Assembly (NCBI RefSeq): GCF_050920705.1
Contig: NZ_CP154799.1
Location: 2,294,001 to 2,358,000, forward strand
DNA: 64,000 bases
Origin: Regnicoccus_A sp014224355
GTDB taxonomy: Bacteria > Cyanobacteriota > Cyanobacteriia > PCC-6307 > Cyanobiaceae
Direction: 5' to 3'
Below the pieces are notes generated by a model. That model saw only the letters and a list, made by a program, of their open reading frames with translations. It had not been told where the DNA came from and did no database searches. How positions within the stretch are numbered: the first letter of the stretch is position 1; every line of letters starts with the position of its first letter. The position numbers and the translations under genes are program-made. This document shows positions 33,845 through 42,044 of this stretch, piece by piece.

Positions 33845-35014
33845 TCAGGCGAAGCCCTGGCCAGCGTCCTTGGCCACACAGGCCTGAAGCTGGCGGCGCA
33901 GGCGCTTGTGATCCAGATCCTTGCCAATCAGGACCAGCTGGTTCTTGCGCTCACCCGTCCAGTCACCGTCGTCGATCGAAAAACGCTTCCCAGCCAGGTG
34001 GAAGACGTGGCGCCGCTCGCTTTCGTTGAACCAGAGGATCCCTTTGGCCCTGAAGACTTCCGTCGGCAGCAAATTATCGAGAAAATTCTGGAATTTGCGC
34101 AGGGCGAAGGGCCCATCGCTGGAGAAGGAGAGCGAGGTGAAGCCCTCGATCGCGAGGTGATCGGCTGGATGCTCAGCTGATCCCGCATCATGCTCGTGGC
34201 TATGGGCGTGATGGCTGTGGTCATGATGGCTGTGGTCGTGGCTGCAGTGGCCATGGTCGTGGTCACAGTCGCCATGGTCGAGCTGGTCCGCACCCTGGGG
34301 CTCGGCGGCGACTGTGGCGTCTCCGTCCACCACCCGGTCGGATTCGAACAGGCCCACGCTCAGCAGCAGCGGCAGGGCCACGTCTCCTTTGACCGAGCGC
34401 AGGATGCGGGCATCCGGTTTGAGGTTGCGCAGGAGGCTTTCCAGCTGCTGCAACTTCGGCTCGGGCACCAGATCGCACTTGTTGAGCATCAGGATGTCGC
34501 CGTAGATCACCTGGGCGCGGCCCACTTCGCTCTCGAAGCTGCTCTCTTCGAAGTTCTCGGCATCGATCAGGGTGATGATCGAATCCAGGCGGGTGGTGTC
34601 GCGCAGCTCACTGCCCAGAAAGGTCATCGCCACCGGCAGGGGATCGGCCAGCCCGGTGGTTTCCACCACCAGATAATCCACAGGCTCCGGGCGCTCCAGG
34701 ATCCGCTCCACCGCTTCCAGCAGCTCGCCGTTGATCGAGCAGCAGATGCAGCCATTGCTGAGCTCCACCATGTCTTCACCGGTGGCGATGATCAGGTCGT
34801 TGTCGATGCCGATTTCACCGAACTCATTGACCAGCACAGCGGTCTTCAGACCGCTCTGGTTGGTGAGGATGTGGTTCAGCAGGGTGGTTTTGCCGGCACC
34901 GAGGAAGCCCGTGAGGATCGTTACCGGCAGAGAGCTGGGCGCCGGATCAATTCCGGCGACCAGGGGGGCTGCTGAGGGTTGACTCGAGCTGGCGGGAGTG
35001 GCGGTGGTGGTCAT
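33845..35014 (-). CDS. CobW/ZNG1-type GTPase with a long histidine-rich stretch (zinc metallochaperone candidate)
   Basis: This 389-aa protein is a G3E GTPase: the P-loop is 'ILTGFLGAGKTTLLNHILTN', the metal site 'NGCICCSINGELL' (Cys-x-Cys-Cys) and the base-recognition motif 'LMLNKCDLV'. A loop of about 30 residues near 250-280 is nearly half histidine ('HDHGHCSHDHSHHDHSHHAH'), typical of zinc-handling COG0523 proteins. Under low zinc such GTPases deliver zinc to key enzymes. The C-terminal CobW_C domain is intact ('GILWFNESERRHVFHLAGKR'). It lies 67 bases behind the porin gene, so both may share the Zur/Fur-like site upstream of the porin. znuABC and zur follow within 3 kb. Confidence 0.92.
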   Translation of the reverse strand: MTTTATPASSSQPSAAPLVAGIDPAPSSLPVTILTGFLGAGKTTLLNHILTNQSGLKTAVLVNEFGEIGIDNDLIIATGEDMVELSNGCICCSINGELLEAVERILERPEPVDYLVVETTGLADPLPVAMTFLGSELRDTTRLDSIITLIDAENFEESSFESEVGRAQVIYGDILMLNKCDLVPEPKLQQLESLLRNLKPDARILRSVKGDVALPLLLSVGLFESDRVVDGDATVAAEPQGADQLDHGDCDHDHGHCSHDHSHHDHSHHAHSHEHDAGSAEHPADHLAIEGFTSLSFSSDGPFALRKFQNFLDNLLPTEVFRAKGILWFNESERRHVFHLAGKRFSIDDGDWTGERKNQLVLIGKDLDHKRLRRQLQACVAKDAGQGFA

Positions 35015-35081
35015 GGAGAAGGAATGGTGCCGCAGGGGAGCGCAGCGGCCTAGAAGGTGTGGCAGCAGTCTGACGCCTGGC

Positions 35082-36670
35082 TCAGAACTGGAAGCTGGTC
35101 TTCACCAGGCCTCCCAGCTGGCTGAAGCTCTCCCCTGATGGGGTGCCCTGGCCGAGGGGCCGGCTCAGATAGAACAGGGCCGGAGTGACCGAAATCGAGT
35201 CGCTGACCTGGAATCTGTACCACCACTCCCAGACGAAATTCTGATCCTGAGGCGTTGCTCCACCCTGCAGGGCCGTTGCAAACACAGGCTGGCCGACCGC
35301 CAGGCCCAAAGCGTTCCCCCTGGCGAACACATCGCTCCACTGGAGGCCCAGCATCCACGACTGGCTTGTGGCGAGAGCACCGTCGTCCTGGGTGTCGTCG
35401 TAGGAGGTGGTGTTGAGGCCCCAGCCGGCGCTGATCGAGGGGATCCAGCCTGAGGCGGCGGGCTGCCAGTAGCCACTCAGGCCGAAGGCGTTGGTGTGGC
35501 TGCCCGGCTCTGCACCAGCGGTGCTGGCGAAGGGCGTGGCGCCAGGCACCTCCACGCTGCTCTGCAGATAGGAATAGGTGGCCGCCAGAGCCCACTGCTC
35601 CTTGCGGTAGCCGATCTGAACGGTACCGGTGCCCGCGGAAGCGCTGGTGCCGATCCCCCCACGTTCGGGTTGCCCAGGTTGCCGTTGGCGGCCACGTAGC
35701 TCCCGCTGACGCTCCAGCCATTGCTCTGCCACCAGAGGCCGGCTCCGGGGCCGAGATTCTTGTTGTAGGCCGCCGGCGCCCCGTTGAGGGTGAGCACGTT
35801 CAGGATGGTGTCGGTTGGATACACGCTGGGCCAGAGGGCAAGCATGTCCTCCTGCCCCACCCGGCCGCCGAGTGTCGCGGTGAACCCACTGCCCAGCGGG
35901 AACTGGTAGTAGAGCTTGTCGATACCGAGGGAATCGGCACCCGATGCTTCCTGGAAGGCGATCTCCAGGCCGGAGAGGTTTCCGGTGGGCCCGGCCCCAC
36001 CAAAGGCCGAGTCTCGGAAGTTGCCCGCCCGCAGAATCGTGCGCAGCAGGTCCTTGCCAGTGAAGCTGGTGTCGAGAGTCAGCTGGAGGTCATAGCTGAA
36101 CGTGGTGGCACCCACCTCGGCTCGGGCGGCGTTCACGGTATCGCTGGAGCTGCCATTGAAGGCATTGGCCCCCACCACGAAGGTGGCCAGGCCGCTGAGT
36201 TTGGTGGTGGTGGAGAACTGGTTGGCCTCCAGCTCACCGACCTTGGCCTCGAGGTTGTCGACCCGGCCGCGCAGGATGGCGAGTTCCTTCTCGAACTCCT
36301 TGAGCAGACCGCGCAGTTCGTCGGTCACCTCGGTGATCCGATCGAGACAGGCGTTGAGCAGAGCAGCGGCTTCCCAGCGGCTCAGCGGCTTCCTGCCACG
36401 GAAGATGCCATCGGGGTAGCCAGCGACGCAGCCATAGCGCTCGATCAGGTTCGAGAGCGCCTGGTAGGCCCACTCGGTGGGCTGCACATCCGAGAACTGG
36501 GTGATGCTGGTGACCTGGTCCTGGCTGTTGTCGAAGGAGCTGTTGGCGTATCGATTGATGCCGTCGAGGTTCAACTCAGCCGCCATTGCCTCAGGGCAGG
36601 GGTGGGGGGCAACAGGGGACAGCAGTGCAAGGGCGACTGGAGCGACCAGGCGCAGCAGCAGGTGAGTCAT
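35082..36670 (-). pseudogene. SLH-domain carbohydrate/iron-uptake-type porin (OprB-like), frameshifted
   Basis: The N-terminal two-thirds (from ATG 36670) has a signal peptide, an SLH domain ('FSDVQPTEWAYQALSNLIER', 'CVAGYPDGIFRGRKPLSRWE'), a coiled coil ('ELRGLLKEFEKELAILRGRV') and the start of a beta-barrel. At the six-G run (C6 at 35655-35660) the frame is lost. One added G links 'GNLGNPNVGG' to 'IGTSASAGTGTVQIGYRKEQ' and the rest of the barrel, ending in the C-terminal Phe ('VKTSFQF') typical of outer-membrane proteins. The restored protein is about 529 aa. Family members are outer-membrane porins; the upstream palindrome and neighbours suggest metal uptake. The frameshift is probably a sequencing error. 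Confidence 0.85.
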
Positions 36671-36757
36671 CGGTGGCGAAGGGCTCAAAAGTGACCTGGA
36701 GGATCCGGCCCGAGGCGTCGAGGCAACGCGTCGGTCTCCCAGGAGTCGGCATGAGAA

Positions 36758-36772
36758 TGATAACGATTATCG
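36758..36772. promoter_or_regulatory. Zur/Fur-like palindromic operator upstream of the porin gene
   Basis: TGATAACGATTATCG contains the perfect palindrome GATAA-CGA-TTATC and lies 88 bases before the porin start. The wider sequence GAGAATGATAACGATTATC matches the classic Fur box at 16 of 19 positions by my count and also the AT-rich cyanobacterial Zur box as I recall it. With CobW, znu and zur genes beside it, Zur is the more likely binder, but Fur cannot be excluded. Confidence 0.65.
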
Positions 36773-37437
36773 CTTGACTCTTCGTCGTTCTGCGCCGGTT
36801 GTTGCTCTGGCGTTGTCGCTCTGGTGATGGGCGGGGCGGGCCAGCACCCTTCCTTTGGCTCGGGATCAGCGGCCCAGAACTTGGTCCACTCATTCGAGAG
36901 CGTATTGACCTGCAAAGTGAAGACGCCACTCCCATTGGGCGTTACCACCCGTGGTCAGGCAGGGCATCGGATTGCGCTTCATTTGAGCGATCTGGGCTTC
37001 GCTCTGCTCCTAAAAGAGTAAAAGATTCAGCCTGACATGTTGTTGATGGCTGCCAAAGGCCAGGTCGGCGGTCTTTCAGGCACGGCAGGTAGATGACAGG
37101 CCCACCGCTGCGCAGCACAGCCAGCAATGGTCACGAGAATGAGGCCTGTTGGAGATTGCGGTCGGGTCCCATCTGAGAGGCTGTCGCGCCAGCCATGGGG
37201 TTCACATGGCCAGCTGGAAGGGTCACTGCTCCGCCAGTGATTCCAACCCCCAGAGCGAAGACAATGACAGGCTGTGCTTGGACCATTGGAGCCGCGAACA
37301 GTCCACGAAAAGATTAGTAAGGAATCTGACTTTGTATTGCCCTGCGTCGAGTAAAAACGACGTTCTGTGAGATAAGATACGTCGCTGGGTGATCATGACT
37401 CCTTGATCATGACTCCTTGATCATGTCTCCTTGATCA
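36773..37437. other. Intergenic region between the porin promoter and the znuA end
   Basis: About 660 bases with no convincing gene. The short open frames on both strands lack ribosome sites and recognisable content. It is AT-richer than its surroundings and ends in the tandem repeat at 37390-37441. It probably holds the 5' leader of the porin unit and the 3' end of the znuA transcript, which both run on the minus strand. Confidence 0.5.
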
Positions 37438-37441
37438 TCAG
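37390..37441. repeat. Tandem repeat of a 14-base unit containing TGATCA
   Basis: TGATCATGACTCCT occurs at 37390-37403 and 37404-37417, with one change at 37418-37431 (TGATCATGTCTCCT), then a partial fourth copy runs into the znuA stop codon. Each unit carries the palindrome TGATCA. The array sits at the very 3' end of znuA and may affect transcript ends or have arisen by slippage. Confidence 0.85.
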
Positions 37442-38466
37442 TTGATCTGCGACCAGGCTCGTACCAGGGCCTCACCCCCCTGGCGGTCGCAACGGCCGCC
37501 CCAGCCATCGACGATCGTGCAGGTGTTGCGCACCAGGGTGGCCATCAGGCTGAGGGGACCTTCGGGACCCATGGCCAGGCCATCGGCGGCCAGGGGCACC
37601 GCAGCGATCGGCACACCGCTGAGTTCGCTGATGCGCTGGAGCGTTCTCGCGGGAGGGCTCTGCTCGGCGAAGAGGCGCGGGGTGGAGCCGGCACGGAGAG
37701 TTTCGACGACCTGGCGGAAGGCGTCGGGCCGCAGTGCCTCACTGGTGCTGGTGGCATCCACCAGGGGCAGTTCATCGAGGCCGTAGGCCAGAGCCAGGCT
37801 GGCGAAGGCGCGGTGGCTGCTGGCCAGGGGAGGCCAGGGCCTGGGGATGGAGTTGAACTGGACCCGATTCCAGGCGTCAAGGCGCTGGAGCAGCGCGCCC
37901 ATGGCCTTGGAGCGCCGCTGGATGCCCTCAGCTGCCGGCGGATCCAGCTGACTGAGTTGGTCCGCGATCACCGCCGCCATGGCCTCCGCCTGGCGGGGAT
38001 TGTGCCAGAGATGTGGGTCCTGGCCGCCGTGATCGTGGCCGCTGTCGCTGCTGTGGTTGTGATCACTGGCGTGGTCTTGGTCGCCTTTTGGCGTGAGTCT
38101 GGGGGGCTGGGGCACCGCCTGCTCGGACACGGCCACCGCCCCCGGCAGACCCGCCAAGGCCGGGGTGAGGCCGTAGCCGCTGATCAGCAGCAGCCCGGCG
38201 CTGGTGATCTGGGCTTTCTGCTCGGGGCGGAGCCGAAAGTCGTGGGGATCATCGCTGGGCTGCAGCAGGCAGCTCACACTCAGCTTGCCGGCGGCCAGCC
38301 GCTGGCTGAGATCGCAGAGCACACCATCAGCCGCCACCACCTGAGGCGGATCCGGGCTTCGGCTGCAGGCCAGCAGGGCAATCCCCAGGCCTGCGCAGAC
38401 CAGCAGCAGCGCCGGTGGGAGCGGCTTCCCCCAGGGGGACGGCCAGGGGCCCGGGCCGGGGGCCAT
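37438..38466 (-). CDS. znuA: Zinc ABC transporter substrate-binding lipoprotein
   Basis: ZnuA (342 aa) captures zinc in the periplasm for ZnuBC. The N-terminus has a hydrophobic signal ending in the lipobox 'LGIALLACSRSPD'. A His/Asp-rich loop ('DQDHASDHNHSSDSGHDHGG') just before 'DPHLWHNPRQAEAM' is the zinc-specific signature of this cluster A-I family, and further metal ligands are in 'ASSHRAFASLALAYGL' and near the C-terminus. The start at 38466 is chosen because a longer frame would start inside the Zur-like palindrome. It is divergent from znuC, with the palindrome at 38510-38526 between them. Confidence 0.93.
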   Translation of the reverse strand: MAPGPGPWPSPWGKPLPPALLLVCAGLGIALLACSRSPDPPQVVAADGVLCDLSQRLAAGKLSVSCLLQPSDDPHDFRLRPEQKAQITSAGLLLISGYGLTPALAGLPGAVAVSEQAVPQPPRLTPKGDQDHASDHNHSSDSGHDHGGQDPHLWHNPRQAEAMAAVIADQLSQLDPPAAEGIQRRSKAMGALLQRLDAWNRVQFNSIPRPWPPLASSHRAFASLALAYGLDELPLVDATSTSEALRPDAFRQVVETLRAGSTPRLFAEQSPPARTLQRISELSGVPIAAVPLAADGLAMGPEGPLSLMATLVRNTCTIVDGWGGRCDRQGGEALVRAWSQIN

Positions 38467-38509
38467 GGGTGGCGGACTGCGTCGCACTGAGTGCAGGCAA
38501 GGCCTAAGA

Positions 38510-38526
38510 ATGATAACAGTTCTCAT
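38510..38526. promoter_or_regulatory. Zur-box-like palindrome between znuA and znuC
   Basis: ATGATAACAGTTCTCAT is a 17-base near-palindrome: ATGA-x-AAC and GTT-x-TCAT arms are exact around a central A, with one mismatched pair. It lies 44 bases from the znuA start and 100 bases from the znuC start, well placed to control both divergent genes. It shares the TGATAAC core with the site upstream of the porin. Confidence 0.72.
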
Positions 38527-38625
38527 CTCAGACCGCTCTCAGGCCCTCGCTCTCACCGGACTTGCGGCAGCCGGTCGCCTCGGTCGTCGGTAGGTTGCGA
38601 CAACGTTTCCCCTCTGCCGGTGCCG

Positions 38626-39321
38626 ATGGCCCTCGAGGCCCGTCATCTCAGCGTGCGCCGCGGCGAGGGACTGGCCCTGGAGGACATCAGCTTTCGCCTG
38701 GACCCTGGCACCCTCACCGCCCTGGTGGGACCCAATGGCGCCGGCAAGAGCACCCTGCTTCAGGCGATCGAAGGCCAGATCCCCCTGCTCTCCGGCGAAC
38801 TCCTGCTCGATGGTGCAGCGCTCACCCCCCGCCGGGCCCGGCGCCAGCTGGCCCTGATGCCTCAGCGGGGGGAAATTGCCTGGCACTTTCCGATCAGCGT
38901 GCGTGAGCTGGTGGGCCTCGGCCGGCTGATGGCGGCCCGCCCCGGCTGCTGCGCCGTTGAGGCGGCTCTGCAGCGGGTGGGGATTGATGCCCTGGCCTCG
39001 CGCCGCCTTGATCAGCTCTCCGGCGGCCAGCAGCAACGGGCCCTGCTGGCCCGCCTGCTGGTGCAGCCCGCTTCGGTGCTGCTGCTGGACGAACCCTGCG
39101 CGGCGATTGATCCCCCCTCCCGCACCCAGTTGCTGCAGGTGATGGGCCAATTGCGTGATGCTGGCTTCACTCTGCTGGTGAGCAGCCACGACTGGGGCCA
39201 CGACCTCGATGCCTACGACCGCGTGCTGGTGATTGACCGGCGGTTGCTGGCCGATGGTCCCCCGGCCTCAGTGCGCCACTCCCTTGGCGACCTGCGCCTG
39301 GGTAACCATTGCTGCGGCTGA
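38626..39321 (+). CDS. znuC: Zinc ABC transporter ATP-binding protein
   Basis: ZnuC (231 aa) energises zinc import through ZnuB. The Walker A motif is 'LVGPNGAGKSTLLQAIEGQ', the Q-loop near 'LALMPQRGEIAWHFPISV', the ABC signature 'DQLSGGQQQRALLARLLVQP', Walker B 'VLLLDEPCAAIDPPS', and the H-loop His in 'LLVSSHDWGHDLDAYD'. The 'MPQR.....FPISVRELV' pattern is that of metal (zinc/manganese) importers. The ATG at 38626 starts 'MALEARHLSVRRGEGLALED'. The zur gene lies directly downstream on the opposite strand, separating it from znuB. Confidence 0.95.
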   Translation: MALEARHLSVRRGEGLALEDISFRLDPGTLTALVGPNGAGKSTLLQAIEGQIPLLSGELLLDGAALTPRRARRQLALMPQRGEIAWHFPISVRELVGLGRLMAARPGCCAVEAALQRVGIDALASRRLDQLSGGQQQRALLARLLVQPASVLLLDEPCAAIDPPSRTQLLQVMGQLRDAGFTLLVSSHDWGHDLDAYDRVLVIDRRLLADGPPASVRHSLGDLRLGNHCCG

Positions 39322-39332
39322 TGGCGCTGTGT

Positions 39333-39746
39333 TCAGGTGTCTGCGCTGGCGGAGTGGCGACAGCGCGGACAGCGGCCGAAGTATTCCAGGGTGTGGAACA
39401 ACAGCTCAAAGCCCTGGGCCGCCTCGGGCTGGGGCTGGATGCCATGCATCGGACAGTGGTCCAGCGGCAGCGTCAGGCCGCAGGACACGCAGGTGAGGTG
39501 ATGGGTGTCTCGCTCCCGGGGGGCATAGAGGGCCTCACCACTGGGCAGGTGGCGGCAGCGGGCCAGACCCAGGCGCTGGAGCTGGCGCAGGTGCCGGTAG
39601 ACCGTGGCCAGTCCGATCGGCTGGCCGTTGAGACGCAGGCGCTGGTGCAGCTCCTGACCGGAGAGTTCCTCGCTGCTCTCGCGCAGCATCGCCAGCACGC
39701 TCACCTGTTTGGCGTTGAGCTGCTGGCTGTCCGCCTCGGAATCCAT
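39333..39746 (-). CDS. zur: Fur-family zinc uptake regulator
   Basis: This 137-aa protein has a winged helix ('GLATVYRHLRQLQRLGLARC') and a dimerisation domain with the structural zinc cysteines in 'THHLTCVSCGLTLPL' and 'YFGRCPRCRHS'. Context with znuABC and CobW identifies it as Zur rather than Fur or PerR. It lacks the extended His-rich C-terminus of Fur. It lies antisense between znuC (12 bases beyond its end) and znuB (start 71 bases from its own start). Zur with zinc represses uptake genes, probably through the palindromes at 36758 and 38510; none was seen in its own promoter region. Confidence 0.92.
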   Translation of the reverse strand: MDSEADSQQLNAKQVSVLAMLRESSEELSGQELHQRLRLNGQPIGLATVYRHLRQLQRLGLARCRHLPSGEALYAPRERDTHHLTCVSCGLTLPLDHCPMHGIQPQPEAAQGFELLFHTLEYFGRCPRCRHSASADT

Positions 39747-39817
39747 CGGTGTCTGACCCGGCCCCTGGGCGGGATCCTATGCAGACCCCCCCAGTTCCTC
39801 CGCCCAGAAGCAGCCCG

Positions 39818-40612
39818 ATGACCGCGACCTGGTGGATGCTGCCCCTGGCTCTGGCCCTGCTCAGCGGCCTGCTCTGTCCCCTGGCGGGCACCCTGTTGCT
39901 GGTGCAGGGTCGCCTGTTCCAGGCCAATCTGATCTCCCATGCCGTGCTGCCCGGACTGGCGGTGGCCCTGGCGCTGGGCCTCGACCCAGGTCTGGGCGGG
40001 GTGGTGAGCGGAGTGGCCGGCGCCCTGCTGGCGGAGCGTTTCAGCCGGCCCGCCAGCTCCGGAGGCCGTGGCGATGAGGCGGTGCTGAACACGGTGCTGG
40101 CCGGATTCCTGGGCCTTGGGGTGCTGCTGATTCCGCTGTTGCGCATCCGTGTGAACCTCGAAGCGGTGCTCTTCGGTGATCTGCTCGCTGCCGGAGCGCC
40201 GGATCTGCTGCGCACCGGCCTGTCGCTGCTGGCGGTGCTGGGGCTGCTCTGCTTCCGCTACCGCCAGCTGGTGTTCCTGGGTGTGGACCCCCTCGGGGCG
40301 GCCAGTTCCGGGCTGGCGGTGGGACGCCTGCGCCTGCTGCTCACCGTTGTGACTGCGCTCACGGTGGTCAGCGCCATGACGGCGGTGGGGGTGGTGCTGG
40401 TGATCGCCCTGATGGCGGCTCCTGCCCTGCTGGCCCTGGAGGGGGCGATCAGCCTGCGCCAGGCCCTGCTGCGGGCGGCCCTGATCGGGGCCCTGCTGGC
40501 CGGCTGCGGCTTTGTGCTGGCGATTCAGCCAGCCATCAACCTGCCGCCGGGGCCACTGATCGGGGTGCTGAGCCTGCTGCTGCTGCCGCTGGTGCTCCGG
40601 CGCAGGGGCTGA
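39818..40612 (+). CDS. znuB: Zinc ABC transporter permease
   Basis: ZnuB (264 aa) is the membrane subunit of the zinc importer with seven to eight spans. Characteristic are 'LLVQGRLFQANLISHAVLPG' and 'TAVGVVLVIALMAAPALLAL', plus the conserved 'LEAVLFGDLLA' and 'FLGVDPLGAASSGL'. The ATG at 39818 places the first span at the N-terminus; an ATG at 39779 would add 13 Pro-rich residues. It is on the same strand as znuC but is separated from it by the antisense zur gene. It therefore must use either its own promoter between zur and znuB or a long transcript from znuC that runs through zur in antisense. Confidence 0.92.
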   Translation: MTATWWMLPLALALLSGLLCPLAGTLLLVQGRLFQANLISHAVLPGLAVALALGLDPGLGGVVSGVAGALLAERFSRPASSGGRGDEAVLNTVLAGFLGLGVLLIPLLRIRVNLEAVLFGDLLAAGAPDLLRTGLSLLAVLGLLCFRYRQLVFLGVDPLGAASSGLAVGRLRLLLTVVTALTVVSAMTAVGVVLVIALMAAPALLALEGAISLRQALLRAALIGALLAGCGFVLAIQPAINLPPGPLIGVLSLLLLPLVLRRRG

Positions 40613-40628
40613 GTGGCAACCGTCGGAT

Positions 40629-42044
40629 TCAGGCGGCCTCCAGCCAGCTCACCCGTCGCACCGGTCCGTCGAGCACGCTCAGTTCGAGGCTGGTGGCATC
40701 GAGCAGGGCGGCCCTGGGCTCGGGGCGTGGTTGGCCCATGGCAGTGCCGGGGCTGACCAGGGGACGCAGGGCGAGCAGCAACCGGTCGGCGGTTGGGTCA
40801 TAGCTCAGTCCGGTGCCCGGCTCCAGTTCCCAGCCCTTCAGGGTCAGCCGTCGTTCGCCACCGGCGCCGCCCAGGGCCAGAACCGTCAGCTCCGGCCGCT
40901 CGATCCCGTCGAGCAGCAGCGCCCAGACCCGCTCACCGCCCCTGGAACAGGCGCTGGCCAGCAGGGCCTCCTGACCCAGCCAGAGGGTTCTCGGGGCCTG
41001 GGCCGGCTCCACCAGCTCCAGGGAGCGGCGGAAGTCAGGCCAGTGTCGTGCGAGCAGGGCCCGGCCCGCCACGGGACAGAAGCTGCTGAGGTCACGGCTG
41101 CCGGGCAGCAACTGGCGGCGGGCCGGGCGCGGCGGCAGGGTCCTCAGGGTCAGACCATCGGCCTCGGGCACGATCATCGAGCCCCCCTGGGGCACCAGCG
41201 CCACCGGCCCTCGGGCCTCGAGGTCCAGTCGCCGGCGCGAGCCCGACCTCCCCCAGAGGACCACCTCCTCCTGAGGGGGCTCCAACGCCTGACTCCACTC
41301 CTCCCCTGGATCATCCCTGCCCCGGGAAGCGGGTGCCGCCTGAACCAGCAGATCGCCATTGTCGTTGCTGCTCAGCCTGGCGTAGACGAAGCTCTGTGAA
41401 CTGAACGGCTGCAGCTGACCCGGATGGGCCGACCCCAGGGCACTGGATCGCCTGGCCAGGTGGCTGCGGCGCAGGTCGAGCCGCCAGACCCGGTGCCGTC
41501 CCTGCTGATCCCGGCTGACCACTCCGAGGCCCGAGCCATCCCCGAGAGCCACCGCCTGGGAGATCGCGGGCCAAACCGGCGTGAGCGACTTCCAGTGGCC
41601 ATCAGGTGTGCGCAGACGCACCTGCTCGCCTCCCGCCACGGGCACCACCGCCAGCAGGTCAGGGCGGGGATCCCAGAACCAGCGCTGAAGCGGAAGGGCC
41701 AGGCCCCGTTGGTCGACCCCCTTCAGCCGAAGCTCCAGAGGCTGATCGATGCGGGTCCCCACGTCCGGCAACAGCAGCAGTGGGTTCCCCTCCCCCTGGA
41801 TCGTGAAGGGCAGTGCCGGTAGCAGTCGACTGCTGCCGGCCACACTGAGAGCCCGCATGGGCCGGCTGAATCGCAGGCTCAGGGCCGCGGGGCCTGAACT
41901 GGCACTGGCCTGGCGCAGCTCCAGCAGCCTCGGAGGACGATGCCAGAGCAGCTGCTGCTGCAGCAACGCCAGGGCGCCGGCCGCCAGCAGCAGCACCATC
42001 AGTCGCCGCTGCCGGCGCCACCAGCCCAGGGGGGACTGCCTCAT
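40629..42044 (-). CDS. Membrane-anchored protein of unknown function, beta-rich, last in the PTPS-permease operon
   Basis: This 471-aa protein is not recognised. It has an N-terminal anchor ('RRLMVLLLAAGALALLQQQL') and then a large extracytoplasmic region that alternates strand-like segments, e.g. 'LSLRFSRPMRALSVAGSSRL', 'RPDLLAVVPVAGGEQVRLRT' and 'GVVSRDQQGRHRVWRLDLRR'. The repeated Leu/Asp/Trp pattern suggests a beta-propeller, but no signature proves it. Its ATG overlaps the stop of the TIGR03943-type gene by 4 bases, so it is the final member of a coupled four-gene operon. It converges with znuB, 16 bases away. Confidence 0.75.
   Translation of the reverse strand: MRQSPLGWWRRQRRLMVLLLAAGALALLQQQLLWHRPPRLLELRQASASSGPAALSLRFSRPMRALSVAGSSRLLPALPFTIQGEGNPLLLLPDVGTRIDQPLELRLKGVDQRGLALPLQRWFWDPRPDLLAVVPVAGGEQVRLRTPDGHWKSLTPVWPAISQAVALGDGSGLGVVSRDQQGRHRVWRLDLRRSHLARRSSALGSAHPGQLQPFSSQSFVYARLSSNDNGDLLVQAAPASRGRDDPGEEWSQALEPPQEEVVLWGRSGSRRRLDLEARGPVALVPQGGSMIVPEADGLTLRTLPPRPARRQLLPGSRDLSSFCPVAGRALLARHWPDFRRSLELVEPAQAPRTLWLGQEALLASACSRGGERVWALLLDGIERPELTVLALGGAGGERRLTLKGWELEPGTGLSYDPTADRLLLALRPLVSPGTAMGQPRPEPRAALLDATSLELSVLDGPVRRVSWLEAA

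Noticed and set aside
33058..34029. 323-aa plus-strand frame through the region after bicA
   Set aside because: It runs antisense to the small membrane-protein gene, its terminator and the CobW end, and its composition is not protein-like.
36685..36948. 87-aa minus-strand frame upstream of the porin
   Set aside because: It would cover the Zur/Fur palindrome and porin promoter, has no ribosome site and no similarity I recognise.
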